A stretch of DNA of 64,000 bases from Labrys sp. KNU-23 (lineage in GTDB: Bacteria; Pseudomonadota; Alphaproteobacteria; Rhizobiales; Labraceae). Made by a program: the position numbers and the translations under genes. The notes beneath the pieces were generated by a model. That model was not told the origin of the DNA. It worked only from the letters and a program-made list of their open reading frames with translations, and did not search any database. Position 1 is the stretch's first letter; each line of letters starts with the position of its first letter. Shown piece after piece: positions 45,277-53,540 of the stretch. Location of the stretch: positions 1,933,501 through 1,997,500 of the forward strand of contig NZ_CP043489.1 of assembly GCF_008330945.1 (NCBI RefSeq), read 5' to 3'.

Positions 45277-45486
45277 ATGTGCTTCAGCGCACCCAAGCCC
45301 CCGCCTCTGCCCCCACCGCTGCCGGTGCCGAACCGCCAGGACGACGCCAACCAGGCCGCCGTGCAGACGGCCCTGCGCCGCGTGCGCAACCAGAACGGCG
45401 CCGCCCAGACCCAGCTCACCGGCGGGCTCGGCGATCCCAATTACGGCCAGAACGTCAATGTCCAGCAGCTCGGCCGCACGCAATAG
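45277..45486 (+). CDS. Small proline-rich phage protein before the portal
   Basis: The 69-residue protein starts MCFSAPKPPPLPPPLP and continues with a polar tail (QTQLTGGLGDPNYGQNVNVQ). Proteins with the MCFS start and a Pro-rich beginning are frequent just before T7-like portal genes; their role is unknown. Nineteen bases separate it from the portal gene. Confidence 0.6.
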   Translation: MCFSAPKPPPLPPPLPVPNRQDDANQAAVQTALRRVRNQNGAAQTQLTGGLGDPNYGQNVNVQQLGRTQ

Positions 45487-45505
45487 AGCAAGTGAGCACC
45501 CCATC

Positions 45506-47227
45506 ATGAGCATCGAGAACGACCTCGTCCGGCGCCTGGACGCGCTCGCCAACCAGCGCACGCAATGGGAGGCGGTGTGGCAGGAGATCGCCACTTATTG
45601 CCTGCCCGACACCTATCGCTTCCTGCCCGGCTCCTCCTCCCTCAATCCCAGCGCCTATGACAATCTTGCCCAGGCGCCTGTGTCTGTGGAGCGCGGGCGC
45701 CAGCGTTTCGACGACACCGCCATGCGCGCCGTCGACCGGTTGGCCTCCGGCATGGAAAGCCTGGTGACGCCCCAGTCCGAGAAATGGCACGGGCTGGCAG
45801 CCACCGATCCGCTCGCGCCCGAGGAGAGCGACGAGGAAAAGGAGTATTTCGAGCGCTATCGCGACTACATGTTCGCGGTGCGCTACAATCCACGCTCCGG
45901 CTTCATCGGCGCCCACCAGAAGGCGTTGCGCTCGGCCATTGCGCTGGGCACCGGCATTTCCTTCGCCGAGGAAAATCTCGGTGCGGGCAGCGCCGCCGCG
46001 CCGGTGCTCTACCGCCATCTGCCGCTCAGCCAGTGCTATCTCGCCGTCGACGCCCAGGGCGAGCCGGATACGCTCTATCGCAAATTCACCATGACGGCCC
46101 GCCAGATGGTGCAGCAATTCGGGCCGGACAAGCTTGCCGACCAGGTCGTCAGGGCGGCCGAGAGCCAGGCGGAGAAGGATCGCACCTTCACCGTCATCCA
46201 CGCCGTGCAGCCGCGGCGGGAGGCTGGTTCCAGCGGCGGCACCAACCGCAAGGCGCCCTTCGCCTCCTTCTATGTCGACCGCGACCACATGAAGCTGATC
46301 GGCGAGAGTGGCTTCTACGAGTTTCCCTTCATCGTCTATTACTGGGCGCCCGTCGATATCGACGGCCCCTATGCCCAGTCGCCGGTAATGCTGGCCATGG
46401 CCGACATCAAGGGCCTCAACGCCATCCGCAAGCTCTCGCTGCGCGGGCTGCAGGGCTATATGGACCCGCCCTGGGGCGTCGCCCATGACGGGGTGATGAA
46501 CCGGCCCAATCTCAATCCGGGCAAGATCAACTATCGCGCCGTCAGCCAGGACGGCCGACAACTGATCGTACCGCTGCAGCCCGGCGCCCGGCCCGATTTC
46601 GTCAACGAGATCCTGCAGGCCGAGCGCCAGACCATCAATGACAGCCTCTATGTCTCGCTGTTCCAGATCCTGATCCAGAACCCGAACATGACGGCGACGG
46701 AGGCGATGATCCGGGCCAATGAGAAGGGCGAATTGCTCGGCCCCGCCGGCGGGCGCATCCAGATCGCCATGGGGCGCGACGTGGACCGCCTGGCCGGCAT
46801 CATGGAGCGCAAGGGGGCGATGCAGCCGGGTTCGCCGCTGGAACCACCCGACAGCCTCAAGGGCCGGGAGTTCGGCGCGCGCTTCACCTCGCCGCTCGAC
46901 CGCCTGCGCCGCAGCCAGGAGGGCATCGGCATCCAGCGCACGCTCTCCACCGTGCTGCCGCTGGCGCAGGTCGACCCCAGCGTGGTCGACAATTTCGACC
47001 TCGACGCCATCGCGCGGACGGTCACCGAGATCGAGGGCGCCCCCCACAGGATCCTCAAGACCACCGAGGAGCGCGATGCCGCCAGGCAGGCCAAGCAGCA
47101 GATGCAGCAAGCCCAGGCCGCGCTGGAGATGGCCAAGACCGGCGGCGAGGCGGCCAAGAACCTGATGCCGGCCGTCGGCCAGGCCGCCGCGATCCTCGGC
47201 AACGGCATGGCCGGCGCGCCGGAGTAA
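45506..47227 (+). CDS. Portal protein (T7 gp8-like head-tail connector)
   Basis: The 573-residue protein shows the T7-type portal start: RRLDALANQRTQWEAVWQEI, then YCLPD and FDDTAMRAVDRLASGMESLV. SEKWHGLAA and a C-terminal Gln/Ala-rich helix (AKQQMQQAQAALEMAKTGGE) follow. It forms the dodecameric ring through which DNA enters and leaves the head. It marks the element as podovirus-like rather than a Rhodobacter-type gene transfer agent. Confidence 0.9.
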   Translation: MSIENDLVRRLDALANQRTQWEAVWQEIATYCLPDTYRFLPGSSSLNPSAYDNLAQAPVSVERGRQRFDDTAMRAVDRLASGMESLVTPQSEKWHGLAATDPLAPEESDEEKEYFERYRDYMFAVRYNPRSGFIGAHQKALRSAIALGTGISFAEENLGAGSAAAPVLYRHLPLSQCYLAVDAQGEPDTLYRKFTMTARQMVQQFGPDKLADQVVRAAESQAEKDRTFTVIHAVQPRREAGSSGGTNRKAPFASFYVDRDHMKLIGESGFYEFPFIVYYWAPVDIDGPYAQSPVMLAMADIKGLNAIRKLSLRGLQGYMDPPWGVAHDGVMNRPNLNPGKINYRAVSQDGRQLIVPLQPGARPDFVNEILQAERQTINDSLYVSLFQILIQNPNMTATEAMIRANEKGELLGPAGGRIQIAMGRDVDRLAGIMERKGAMQPGSPLEPPDSLKGREFGARFTSPLDRLRRSQEGIGIQRTLSTVLPLAQVDPSVVDNFDLDAIARTVTEIEGAPHRILKTTEERDAARQAKQQMQQAQAALEMAKTGGEAAKNLMPAVGQAAAILGNGMAGAPE

Positions 47228-47242
47228 GGCGGCCGTCTTTCT

Positions 47243-47330
47243 TCCTGGGATCGCAGGCTTCCAGCCTGCCCTTGGAAGCACCCCGCTCGCGGACAAGCAA
47301 GAGCCGGCTGGAAGCCGGCGATCCCAGGAA
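47243..47330. repeat. Paired palindromic repeat, family R1 (copy 2)
   Basis: TCCTGGGATCGCAGGCTTCC at the left, and GGAAGCCGGCGATCCCAGGA as its near-complement at the right. It matches 37844-37933, with the same position relative to the following terminator and toxin gene. Confidence 0.8.
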
Positions 47331-47346
47331 AATCTCCCGACGCCCC

Positions 47347-47378
47347 AGCCCCGCCCCTCCAGGCGGGGCTTTTCTTTT
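47347..47378 (+). terminator. Intrinsic terminator directly before the 47395 gene
   Basis: AGCCCCGCC, CCTCCA, GGCGGGGCT, TTTTCTTTT, ending 16 bases before the ATG. Identical in the stem to the terminator before copy 3. Confidence 0.85.
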
Positions 47379-47394
47379 GCCCGATGGATCGACC

Positions 47395-50300
47395 ATGCCC
47401 CGTTTTCCCGACTATCGCGCCGAAATCGGCCTAACTCCCGGCGCAACGCCCCAGATCCGCACCGGCGCCGAGGCGATCGGCCAGGGCCTGCAGGCCCTCG
47501 GCGGCGGCCTGAGCGAGGCGGCCGCCGGCCTCGAGCACTACCAAAAGAGGCTCCGGCAGGAAGCCGCCTTCGACGACGACAACAAGCTCGGCCTCTACAA
47601 GCAGCAGCGGCAGGCCGCGCTTGCCGAGGCCGCCAAGACCATGCCGGCGGAAGCGACGGGCTTTACCGCCGGCTTCGCCAAGACCAGCGCCAAGACCGAC
47701 ACAGCCTTTCTCGGCACCATCTCGGCCAGCAATCGCCAGCGTGTCGCCACCGATCTCCTCAGCTTCAATGACGGCCTCTTGAACCAGGCCAGCCAGTTCG
47801 AATATGGGCAGCGCGGCACCTTCGAAACCAATGCGATCACCGCCGCCTACCAGACCTCCCTCGCCCCCATCCGGCGCGATCCGTCGCAACGTGGACCAGC
47901 ACTCGCCGCACTTAACGTCAGGATCGACGGCGCCACCTCGATCCCCGCCGCCGACAGGGCGCGGCTGAAGCGGGACATTGCTGCGGGCTCCTCGATCGAA
48001 TGGGCGAAGGGGACGGCCGGTAGCGATCCCGACAGGATGAGCGCGCTCGTCTGGGGCGCCAAGACCACGCTGCCCAAGGGCGCGATCGGCCCGGCCCAGG
48101 CAGACCGTGAATCCGCCGCGATGTCCTATTTCATCGGGCGCGGCTACAGCCGGGAGCAGGCGGCTGGCATCGTCGGCAATCTCGTACATGAGAGCGCGGG
48201 CCTGGCGCCCTCGAGCCGGAACCCGGGCGATGGTTCGGATGGCTCCGACAGCGTCGGCATCGCCCAGTGGAACGGCGACCGCGCCAGGAATCTGCAGGCT
48301 TTCGCGGCTGCCCGGGGCAAGGACTGGCGCGATTTCGGCGTGCAGCTCGCTTTCGTCGACCACGAATTGAACACCGATCATGCCGGCGTGAAGGCCAAGC
48401 TTCTGGCAACTAGGACGCCCGACGAGGCGGCCGGCGTGTTCGTCACCGATTATGAGCGTCCGGCTGGATCGCAGGGCGGCGCCGCCGCCTCGCATGGCTG
48501 GGACAACAGGCGCAACCAGGCGCGGCGGCTGGCGGCGGGCGACTACCAGCCCGGCGAGGTCGAGGAGAGGGCACCCGATCCGGTCGTCGCGTCCCTGTCC
48601 GCAGACGATCGCAGCGGACTCGTGAGCTTTGCCCAGGCCCAGCGCAGCCAGGGCCAAGCCGTGGCCCAAGGCGATCTCGAACCGCGCATCCAGGACGCCA
48701 CGCGGGCCTTGACCACCATCGGCCGCTATGACGGCCGGCTGCCAACCGCCGCCGAGTTCAGCGCCAGCTATGGCCCGGAGGACGGCGCGCGCCGCTACAG
48801 CGACTTCCAGCGCACGCCCGGCCTCGGCGCCGACATCACCGCCATCCGGGCGATGACGCCGACCGAGCAGACCGCCTGGCTCGCCGCCCGCACCCCGAAA
48901 GGCCAGGGGCCCGGAATGCACCCCGCCTTCGAGGCGGAGCGCCAGCTCCATGAGCGGGGCAGCGAGGCCATCGCCCTCAACCAGGCGTTCCGCCGCAAGG
49001 ATCCCAACGGCTATATCCGCAGCCTGCATCCCCAAATCGACCGGCTCTGGACCGAGGCGGGCACCTCACCCGAGCGGCTGAAGGCGGCGCTTGCAGCCAC
49101 CAATGCCGCCATGGACAGGCTCGGCATGCCGGTGGAAGAGCGCCGCCTCCTCCCCAAGGCGATGGTGGACCAGGCGCTGGCCGCCTTCGGCGACAAGAGC
49201 AAGCCGCTGGCCGAGCGCATCGCCCCCATCCGTGCCCTGGTCACGGCGTCCGACAATCCCGCCAGACAGGCCGATCTGTTCAGACAAGCCAATCTGGCGG
49301 GCCTGCCGCGCCTGGCCGCACCGGCGGTCGCCGCCTATGGCCGGGGCGAGGACGCCAAGGCCGCCCGCCTGCTCGCCGCCGCCTTCGCTGAACCGGCCGG
49401 CTCGGCCGCATCAGCAGCGCCGGTGAGCCCGCTCGCCCTGCGCGGCGGTGGGGCGACTACCGGCGGCGGCAATACGCCCTGGCGCCCGGCCCGCCCCGAT
49501 ACCGCCATCGATCTTTCCCCCGCCTTGGCGGGCGAACTCGACCGGCTACGCGCGGCCGGCACCAACGGCTTCCATCCGCTCACCGCCACGCTCTACGACC
49601 GGCTGGTCCGCAACAATCTCGGCTTGAATGGCGGCGATCTCCATGACGCTCACGCCCAGGCGGTTGAAGACATTCGCCCGCCGGCTCCCACGCGCTATGC
49701 CGGGTTTGTCCAGCCCAATGTCGTCCCCGACGTGCCGCCCCGTCCCGGCACCGATCAGGACAATGGCGGCGCCCGCGTGCCAGGCCCCGTCGTCAACACG
49801 CCCAGCAAACCGCCCTTCGAGATACCCGAGCGGCCCGGCGAGGCGGCCAACCAGAATGGCGGCATGAAAATGCCGACTTCGCCGGGTGCCACAATCGACA
49901 ATAGCGGCAAGTCAATCATCGGAAATCCAGGCCCCCCGGGAGTAAGCTCGACCGGTAATACTCCAGGCGTTGTAGCGCCTCTACCCTCGCTGAAGCCCGG
50001 CGTGCCGCCTCCGACGCAGGAGCCCCTTACCTCTCCGCTTCGAATGCGAGGTGCCAACTTCGCCAAAGGAGCCGCCGGAACAAGTGCCGCCCTGCTTGGA
50101 CTGCTTCTGGCAGCGTTGAACGGAGCCACGGAGGTTTCTGATCCTTATCCCGGCACCATCATACCCCGCACTTATGTGCTGCCCGCATTTGGGGGCGTCA
50201 GAGTCTCGCCTGAGGCAACCGGCATCCTGCTTGTCGGTTCAGAGAAATGGGGCGACAAGCCTGAAGATGAGCGAAAGCAAGATCAGGCCGAGCGCCTGCA

Positions 50301-51438
50301 ACGCTTCAACATTGCGGCCAGCGACGCGCTACGTCAAACCGCCGGGCATCCTCAAGGTCGCGAGCTGATCTCTTCCGGCGGATACGACTTCATCGTTACG
50401 CCAGGAACCAGGGAAGGAGAAGCGGGGACGATCCTCGCTGTACGAGAAGCGGGACGCGAGCCCTCTTGGTACTCCGGCTGGTTTGGTGACGAAGGCGAGC
50501 AACCGGGCCGATGGTTTGGCACACCGCCACCACAAACCCAGCCGAAATCGCTCCCTAAACCGGCGCAGGAATCGATCCCGCTCGGTACACCCCGGCTACC
50601 CGGTACCACTCAGCCCGGCATATCGCCACTTGGGACACCGGGCGCGCCGGACGCACCACAAGCGCCAGACATGCTCCCTGCACAGCAGCCCGGGCAAGAG
50701 CGGACTTCGCCCCTCACCGCAAGCGGCCAGGACAAACCGCCGGGTTCCGGCGAAACACCACCCGCAGAAGGCGCTCCTGCCGAACAAGAGACGCCAACCC
50801 AGGATTCGGACATTGATCCGGCAGAGCCAACCCCGGATACGGCAAACGACAATCTTGACAAGAACAAACAGGGAACTAATCTATCTCCAGCGAAACTCGA
50901 GCCTGCATCACGCAACACAGATTGGGTCCAGAAACTCTACGAAGGCTTGGCACTTGCCAGGACAAAATGGCAAGCCAAAGCACGTGAGTATCAAGTAAAC
51001 AATCCCGGCAAGAGCTTACGCCAGCCAAAAGTTTTTTCGATTGGTGTTACGGATGGCCCACCAGTTTCCTCGACAAACCCGGGGTCTAGATCAGAACATG
51101 GCGATGCCGATGCTGATACACTGGCAGCTAATTCCATTCGCGAAAGCGGAAGAGAGCCGGACCCAAATGGGCGAACTGCCAACGAAGCCATGCAAGATGC
51201 TCATGCGGAGCTTTTTGTATTGCAAGAATTGCATCGCCAAGGACGCACTGAGGGACGCAGCCTCAACATGGTCGTCACTGGCAAAAAGGTATGTCCAATG
51301 TGCCGCAAGGACCTTCCGAAGGCGGCCGAGGCTGCTGGATTGAATGAATGGACTATATTTGAAGAGGCAACAGGCCACACCCTATACTGGAGAAAGGGTG
51401 ACCATTCCTTTAACAAAATCTCGGGAGAGCAACAGTGA
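47395..51438 (+). CDS. Large virion/ejection protein with phage lysozyme domain and deaminase-type toxin (copy 4)
   Basis: The 1,347-residue protein starts MPRFPDYRAEIGLTPG. Residues 239-384 form a phage tail-type lysozyme (MSYFIGRGYSREQAAGIVGN, HESAGL, SVGIAQWNGDRARNLQ), replacing the two wall-cleaving domains of copy 3 at the same place. The helical body follows (396-668; YGPEDGARRYSDFQRTPGLG, MTPTEQTAWLA). The pre-toxin module SDPYPGTIIPRTYVLPAFGG is near 912, then a Pro/Gln-rich linker. The tip (1170-1347) has AHAELFVLQELHRQGRTEGR with His 1270 and Glu 1272, and VCPMCRKDLPKAA with Cys 1300 and 1303, a deaminase zinc site. A nucleic-acid deaminase toxin is likely; the target is unknown. 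Confidence 0.85.
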   Translation: MPRFPDYRAEIGLTPGATPQIRTGAEAIGQGLQALGGGLSEAAAGLEHYQKRLRQEAAFDDDNKLGLYKQQRQAALAEAAKTMPAEATGFTAGFAKTSAKTDTAFLGTISASNRQRVATDLLSFNDGLLNQASQFEYGQRGTFETNAITAAYQTSLAPIRRDPSQRGPALAALNVRIDGATSIPAADRARLKRDIAAGSSIEWAKGTAGSDPDRMSALVWGAKTTLPKGAIGPAQADRESAAMSYFIGRGYSREQAAGIVGNLVHESAGLAPSSRNPGDGSDGSDSVGIAQWNGDRARNLQAFAAARGKDWRDFGVQLAFVDHELNTDHAGVKAKLLATRTPDEAAGVFVTDYERPAGSQGGAAASHGWDNRRNQARRLAAGDYQPGEVEERAPDPVVASLSADDRSGLVSFAQAQRSQGQAVAQGDLEPRIQDATRALTTIGRYDGRLPTAAEFSASYGPEDGARRYSDFQRTPGLGADITAIRAMTPTEQTAWLAARTPKGQGPGMHPAFEAERQLHERGSEAIALNQAFRRKDPNGYIRSLHPQIDRLWTEAGTSPERLKAALAATNAAMDRLGMPVEERRLLPKAMVDQALAAFGDKSKPLAERIAPIRALVTASDNPARQADLFRQANLAGLPRLAAPAVAAYGRGEDAKAARLLAAAFAEPAGSAASAAPVSPLALRGGGATTGGGNTPWRPARPDTAIDLSPALAGELDRLRAAGTNGFHPLTATLYDRLVRNNLGLNGGDLHDAHAQAVEDIRPPAPTRYAGFVQPNVVPDVPPRPGTDQDNGGARVPGPVVNTPSKPPFEIPERPGEAANQNGGMKMPTSPGATIDNSGKSIIGNPGPPGVSSTGNTPGVVAPLPSLKPGVPPPTQEPLTSPLRMRGANFAKGAAGTSAALLGLLLAALNGATEVSDPYPGTIIPRTYVLPAFGGVRVSPEATGILLVGSEKWGDKPEDERKQDQAERLQRFNIAASDALRQTAGHPQGRELISSGGYDFIVTPGTREGEAGTILAVREAGREPSWYSGWFGDEGEQPGRWFGTPPPQTQPKSLPKPAQESIPLGTPRLPGTTQPGISPLGTPGAPDAPQAPDMLPAQQPGQERTSPLTASGQDKPPGSGETPPAEGAPAEQETPTQDSDIDPAEPTPDTANDNLDKNKQGTNLSPAKLEPASRNTDWVQKLYEGLALARTKWQAKAREYQVNNPGKSLRQPKVFSIGVTDGPPVSSTNPGSRSEHGDADADTLAANSIRESGREPDPNGRTANEAMQDAHAELFVLQELHRQGRTEGRSLNMVVTGKKVCPMCRKDLPKAAEAAGLNEWTIFEEATGHTLYWRKGDHSFNKISGEQQ

Positions 51439-51851
51439 AAATTTCCGAAGATTATCGCATTATATTGACGTGGACCTTAGATGACGAGCATTATGGGCGC
51501 CGATCAACCTGGAATCCAACATGGGAAAACATAGAAGAAAAATTGAATATGCTTCGAGATCAGCAAACAGGTGATGTAACGCTTGAGACTAACCCAAAAA
51601 ACCACGAAAGCATGGATAAGATTATTACCGTAGAAGGGCAAGAGGGATATTTTCGTATTATTTTCATTGATGTCATCAATGGGAAATCCGTTGAACGTCA
51701 GACTTTCGATAGGACTCTTCCCGCCCGCATGAGGGAACTACCCGACGAGGATTGGGACGAACGTCGCCTCTTCCGCGACTTCGATTTTGCCTACCAGGTC
51801 TTCAAAGAGTTTTTCGAAACCCAGAGCGTCTCCTCGCCACGAATCGTCTAG
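51435..51851 (+). CDS. Immunity protein candidate for the copy 4 deaminase tip
   Basis: The GTG overlaps the toxin stop (GTGA). The 138-residue acidic, lower-GC protein matches the layout of the products at 31318 and 34798: LTWTLDDEHYGRRSTWNPTW, EEKLNMLRDQQTGDVTL, FKEFFETQSVSSP. DUF6911/Imm1-type similarity is from memory. Three related immunity genes each stand behind a deaminase-type tip, strong internal evidence for toxin-antitoxin pairing. Confidence 0.78.
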   Translation: MKISEDYRIILTWTLDDEHYGRRSTWNPTWENIEEKLNMLRDQQTGDVTLETNPKNHESMDKIITVEGQEGYFRIIFIDVINGKSVERQTFDRTLPARMRELPDEDWDERRLFRDFDFAYQVFKEFFETQSVSSPRIV

Positions 51852-51946
51852 GCGGGCTGCCAACCGAACGTTCAAGCCCTCCCAAACGCAGGCCGTTGCT
51901 GAAATTGAGTGAGCTGCCCCAGCAGCGACGACAAAATTTCAGAAAT

Positions 51947-52038
51947 TTTGCCGACTACCGGATTGACGAAATTCGGCCTTTATGGCATATTGAGAGCATA
52001 AGAAATCGCGCCCGGCTCTCAAGGTCGGGCGCTTTGCG
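51947..52038 (+). promoter_or_regulatory. Late promoter-terminator element D
   Basis: TTTGCCGACTA, TTGACG (51963-51968), 17 bases, CATATT (51986-51991), TAAGAAATCGCGCCCGGC, and a terminator stem with GTCGGGCGCTTTGCG. It heads the capsid block. A second hairpin near 52055-52080 follows, as in element C. Confidence 0.8.
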
Positions 52039-52289
52039 TTTGAGGCTGCCGGATAGCGCCGGGGGCTCATACCCCTGGCCTGGTTGCGATCTTCCTCCAG
52101 CGCCCAAAGCGCGAAAATCCTCGGCAAGGCGGCCGATCGCCTAAACCAACAGGCCCGGCGCGAGATCGATACCGTGATCGTGTCGAGCGCGGCATGGCCG
52201 TCGACGACATGCTGTTCTCGCCCTCCGCCCATCCCGCCTGGACGACCGCATCCGGGAGCGATCCCGTGGCCGTCTTCAACGCGTCCCCG
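52039..52289. other. Leader between element D and the capsid block
   Basis: No supported gene. It contains inverted repeats and a GGTTGCGATCTTCC segment resembling GGTCGCAGCATTCG after element C. It is probably structured leader RNA. Confidence 0.4.
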
Positions 52290-52311
52290 CCCCGCTTCGG
52301 CGGGTTTTTTT
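52290..52311 (+). terminator. Intrinsic terminator directly before the 52335 gene
   Basis: CCCGC, tetraloop TTCG, GCGGG and seven T, ending 24 bases before the ATG. Confidence 0.8.
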
Positions 52312-52334
52312 ATTGCCCAAATCGGAAGCCCCGC

Positions 52335-52700
52335 ATGCCCAATCCCTCCGGCGGCCCCGCGCGCGCCGCCCTTGCGATCAACTGGCTGGCGCTCGCCAGG
52401 CTGTTCCGGCGCGCCCGTGGCGACGAGGCCACGCTCAAGCTCGCCCTCGCCTATCACAACGTCTTCGATATCCGGAACGAGGACGTGCAGATCGTCCTCG
52501 CCGACCTCGCCGACTACACCGGTTTCTACCAGGTGAACGGGGAAGGTATCCCACCCGACGACCGCGCGTTTTCGGATGGCAAGCGAGCCGCCTTCGGGCG
52601 GCTTTTTCGTTTTCTCAACCTGACTGACGAGGAGAAGGCCGCGCTGTCGCAGGCAGCGCGCGCGGAAGCCATCGCCAGTTCCAACCAAGGCATCATCTGA
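52335..52700 (+). CDS. Bbp19-like phage structural-block protein
   Basis: The 121-residue protein follows GGAAG by six bases. It shows FRRARGDEATLKLALAYHNV near its middle, followed by LADLADYTGFYQV and a charged C-terminus, the pattern of the Bbp19 family of Bordetella phage BPP-1, which lies just before the scaffold and capsid genes there as here. Role in the virion not established. Its stop shares one base with the next start. Confidence 0.75.
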   Translation: MPNPSGGPARAALAINWLALARLFRRARGDEATLKLALAYHNVFDIRNEDVQIVLADLADYTGFYQVNGEGIPPDDRAFSDGKRAAFGRLFRFLNLTDEEKAALSQAARAEAIASSNQGII

Positions 52701-53515
52701 TGACTGACCAGGCAAACCCTGGGGCCGCCATGGCGGGAACCCCGGACGGCGCCACCGTTCCTCCGGCCATCAACGGGTCGCCGGCCGGCGGCGCGACGGA
52801 CTTCCTTGCGGGCCTGCAGAATGCGGAAAGCCGGCAATGGGTCGAAAGCAAAGGCTACAGGGCGCTCGATCCGCTGGTCGAGTCGGCGCGCCACGCCGAC
52901 CGCATCCAGGCTGAGTACAACGAGTTCAAGACCAAGGCCCTCACACCGCCGGCGGCCGACGCCAAACCCGAGGACTGGCAGGCCTTCTATGCCAGGCTCG
53001 GCCGGCCCGAGACGGCGGAAGGCTACGAATTCCGCCTGCCCCAGGGCCTGCCCGAAGGCTTCGCCTATGACGGCCAGAGCGCCAGCGCCTATCGGGGCTG
53101 GGCGCATGAGGCCGGCCTCACGCCGAGGCAGGCCCAATCCCTCCACGATCGCTTCGTGCAGCACCAGGCCGGACAGCAATCGGCCTATGTGCAGGCCGTC
53201 GTGCAGCGGGGCGAGGCCGCGCAATCGGCGCTGGTCAGGGCCTGGGGCGACACGGACAGCGAGGCCTTCCGCCAGAACGTCGAGTTCGCCGACCGCTTCA
53301 TCCGCCAGAACGGCGGCGAGGTGCTGATGGGCGAATTGAAGTCGAGCGGCCTGATCTCCCCCGATGGCTACGTGCTTTCCCCTGCCCTGGCCCAGGCCAT
53401 GGCGAGGGCCGGCAAGGCGCTCTACGCGGAAGACCAGTTCGCAACCGGCGGTGTGGCGGGCGGGTCGCGCTCGGCAGCCGAGACCCTCTATCCGGTCGAT
53501 CCGTTCCGGCGGTGA
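52700..53515 (+). CDS. Capsid scaffolding protein candidate
   Basis: The 271-residue acidic, helical protein lies directly before the major capsid gene. Features include DFLAGLQNAESRQWVESKGY, the long helical RPETAEGYEFRLPQGLPEGF region and a polar N-terminal 35 residues. The order (Bbp19, this, capsid) matches BPP-1-like phages, where this position holds the scaffold. Assigned mainly from position and composition. Confidence 0.7.
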   Translation: MTDQANPGAAMAGTPDGATVPPAINGSPAGGATDFLAGLQNAESRQWVESKGYRALDPLVESARHADRIQAEYNEFKTKALTPPAADAKPEDWQAFYARLGRPETAEGYEFRLPQGLPEGFAYDGQSASAYRGWAHEAGLTPRQAQSLHDRFVQHQAGQQSAYVQAVVQRGEAAQSALVRAWGDTDSEAFRQNVEFADRFIRQNGGEVLMGELKSSGLISPDGYVLSPALAQAMARAGKALYAEDQFATGGVAGGSRSAAETLYPVDPFRR

Positions 53516-53540
53516 GACCTTTTCTCAAAGGAAGCAAACC

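Noticed and set aside
45455-47446. 663-codon minus-strand frame
   Set aside because: Antisense of the portal gene; low-complexity translation and no start signal.
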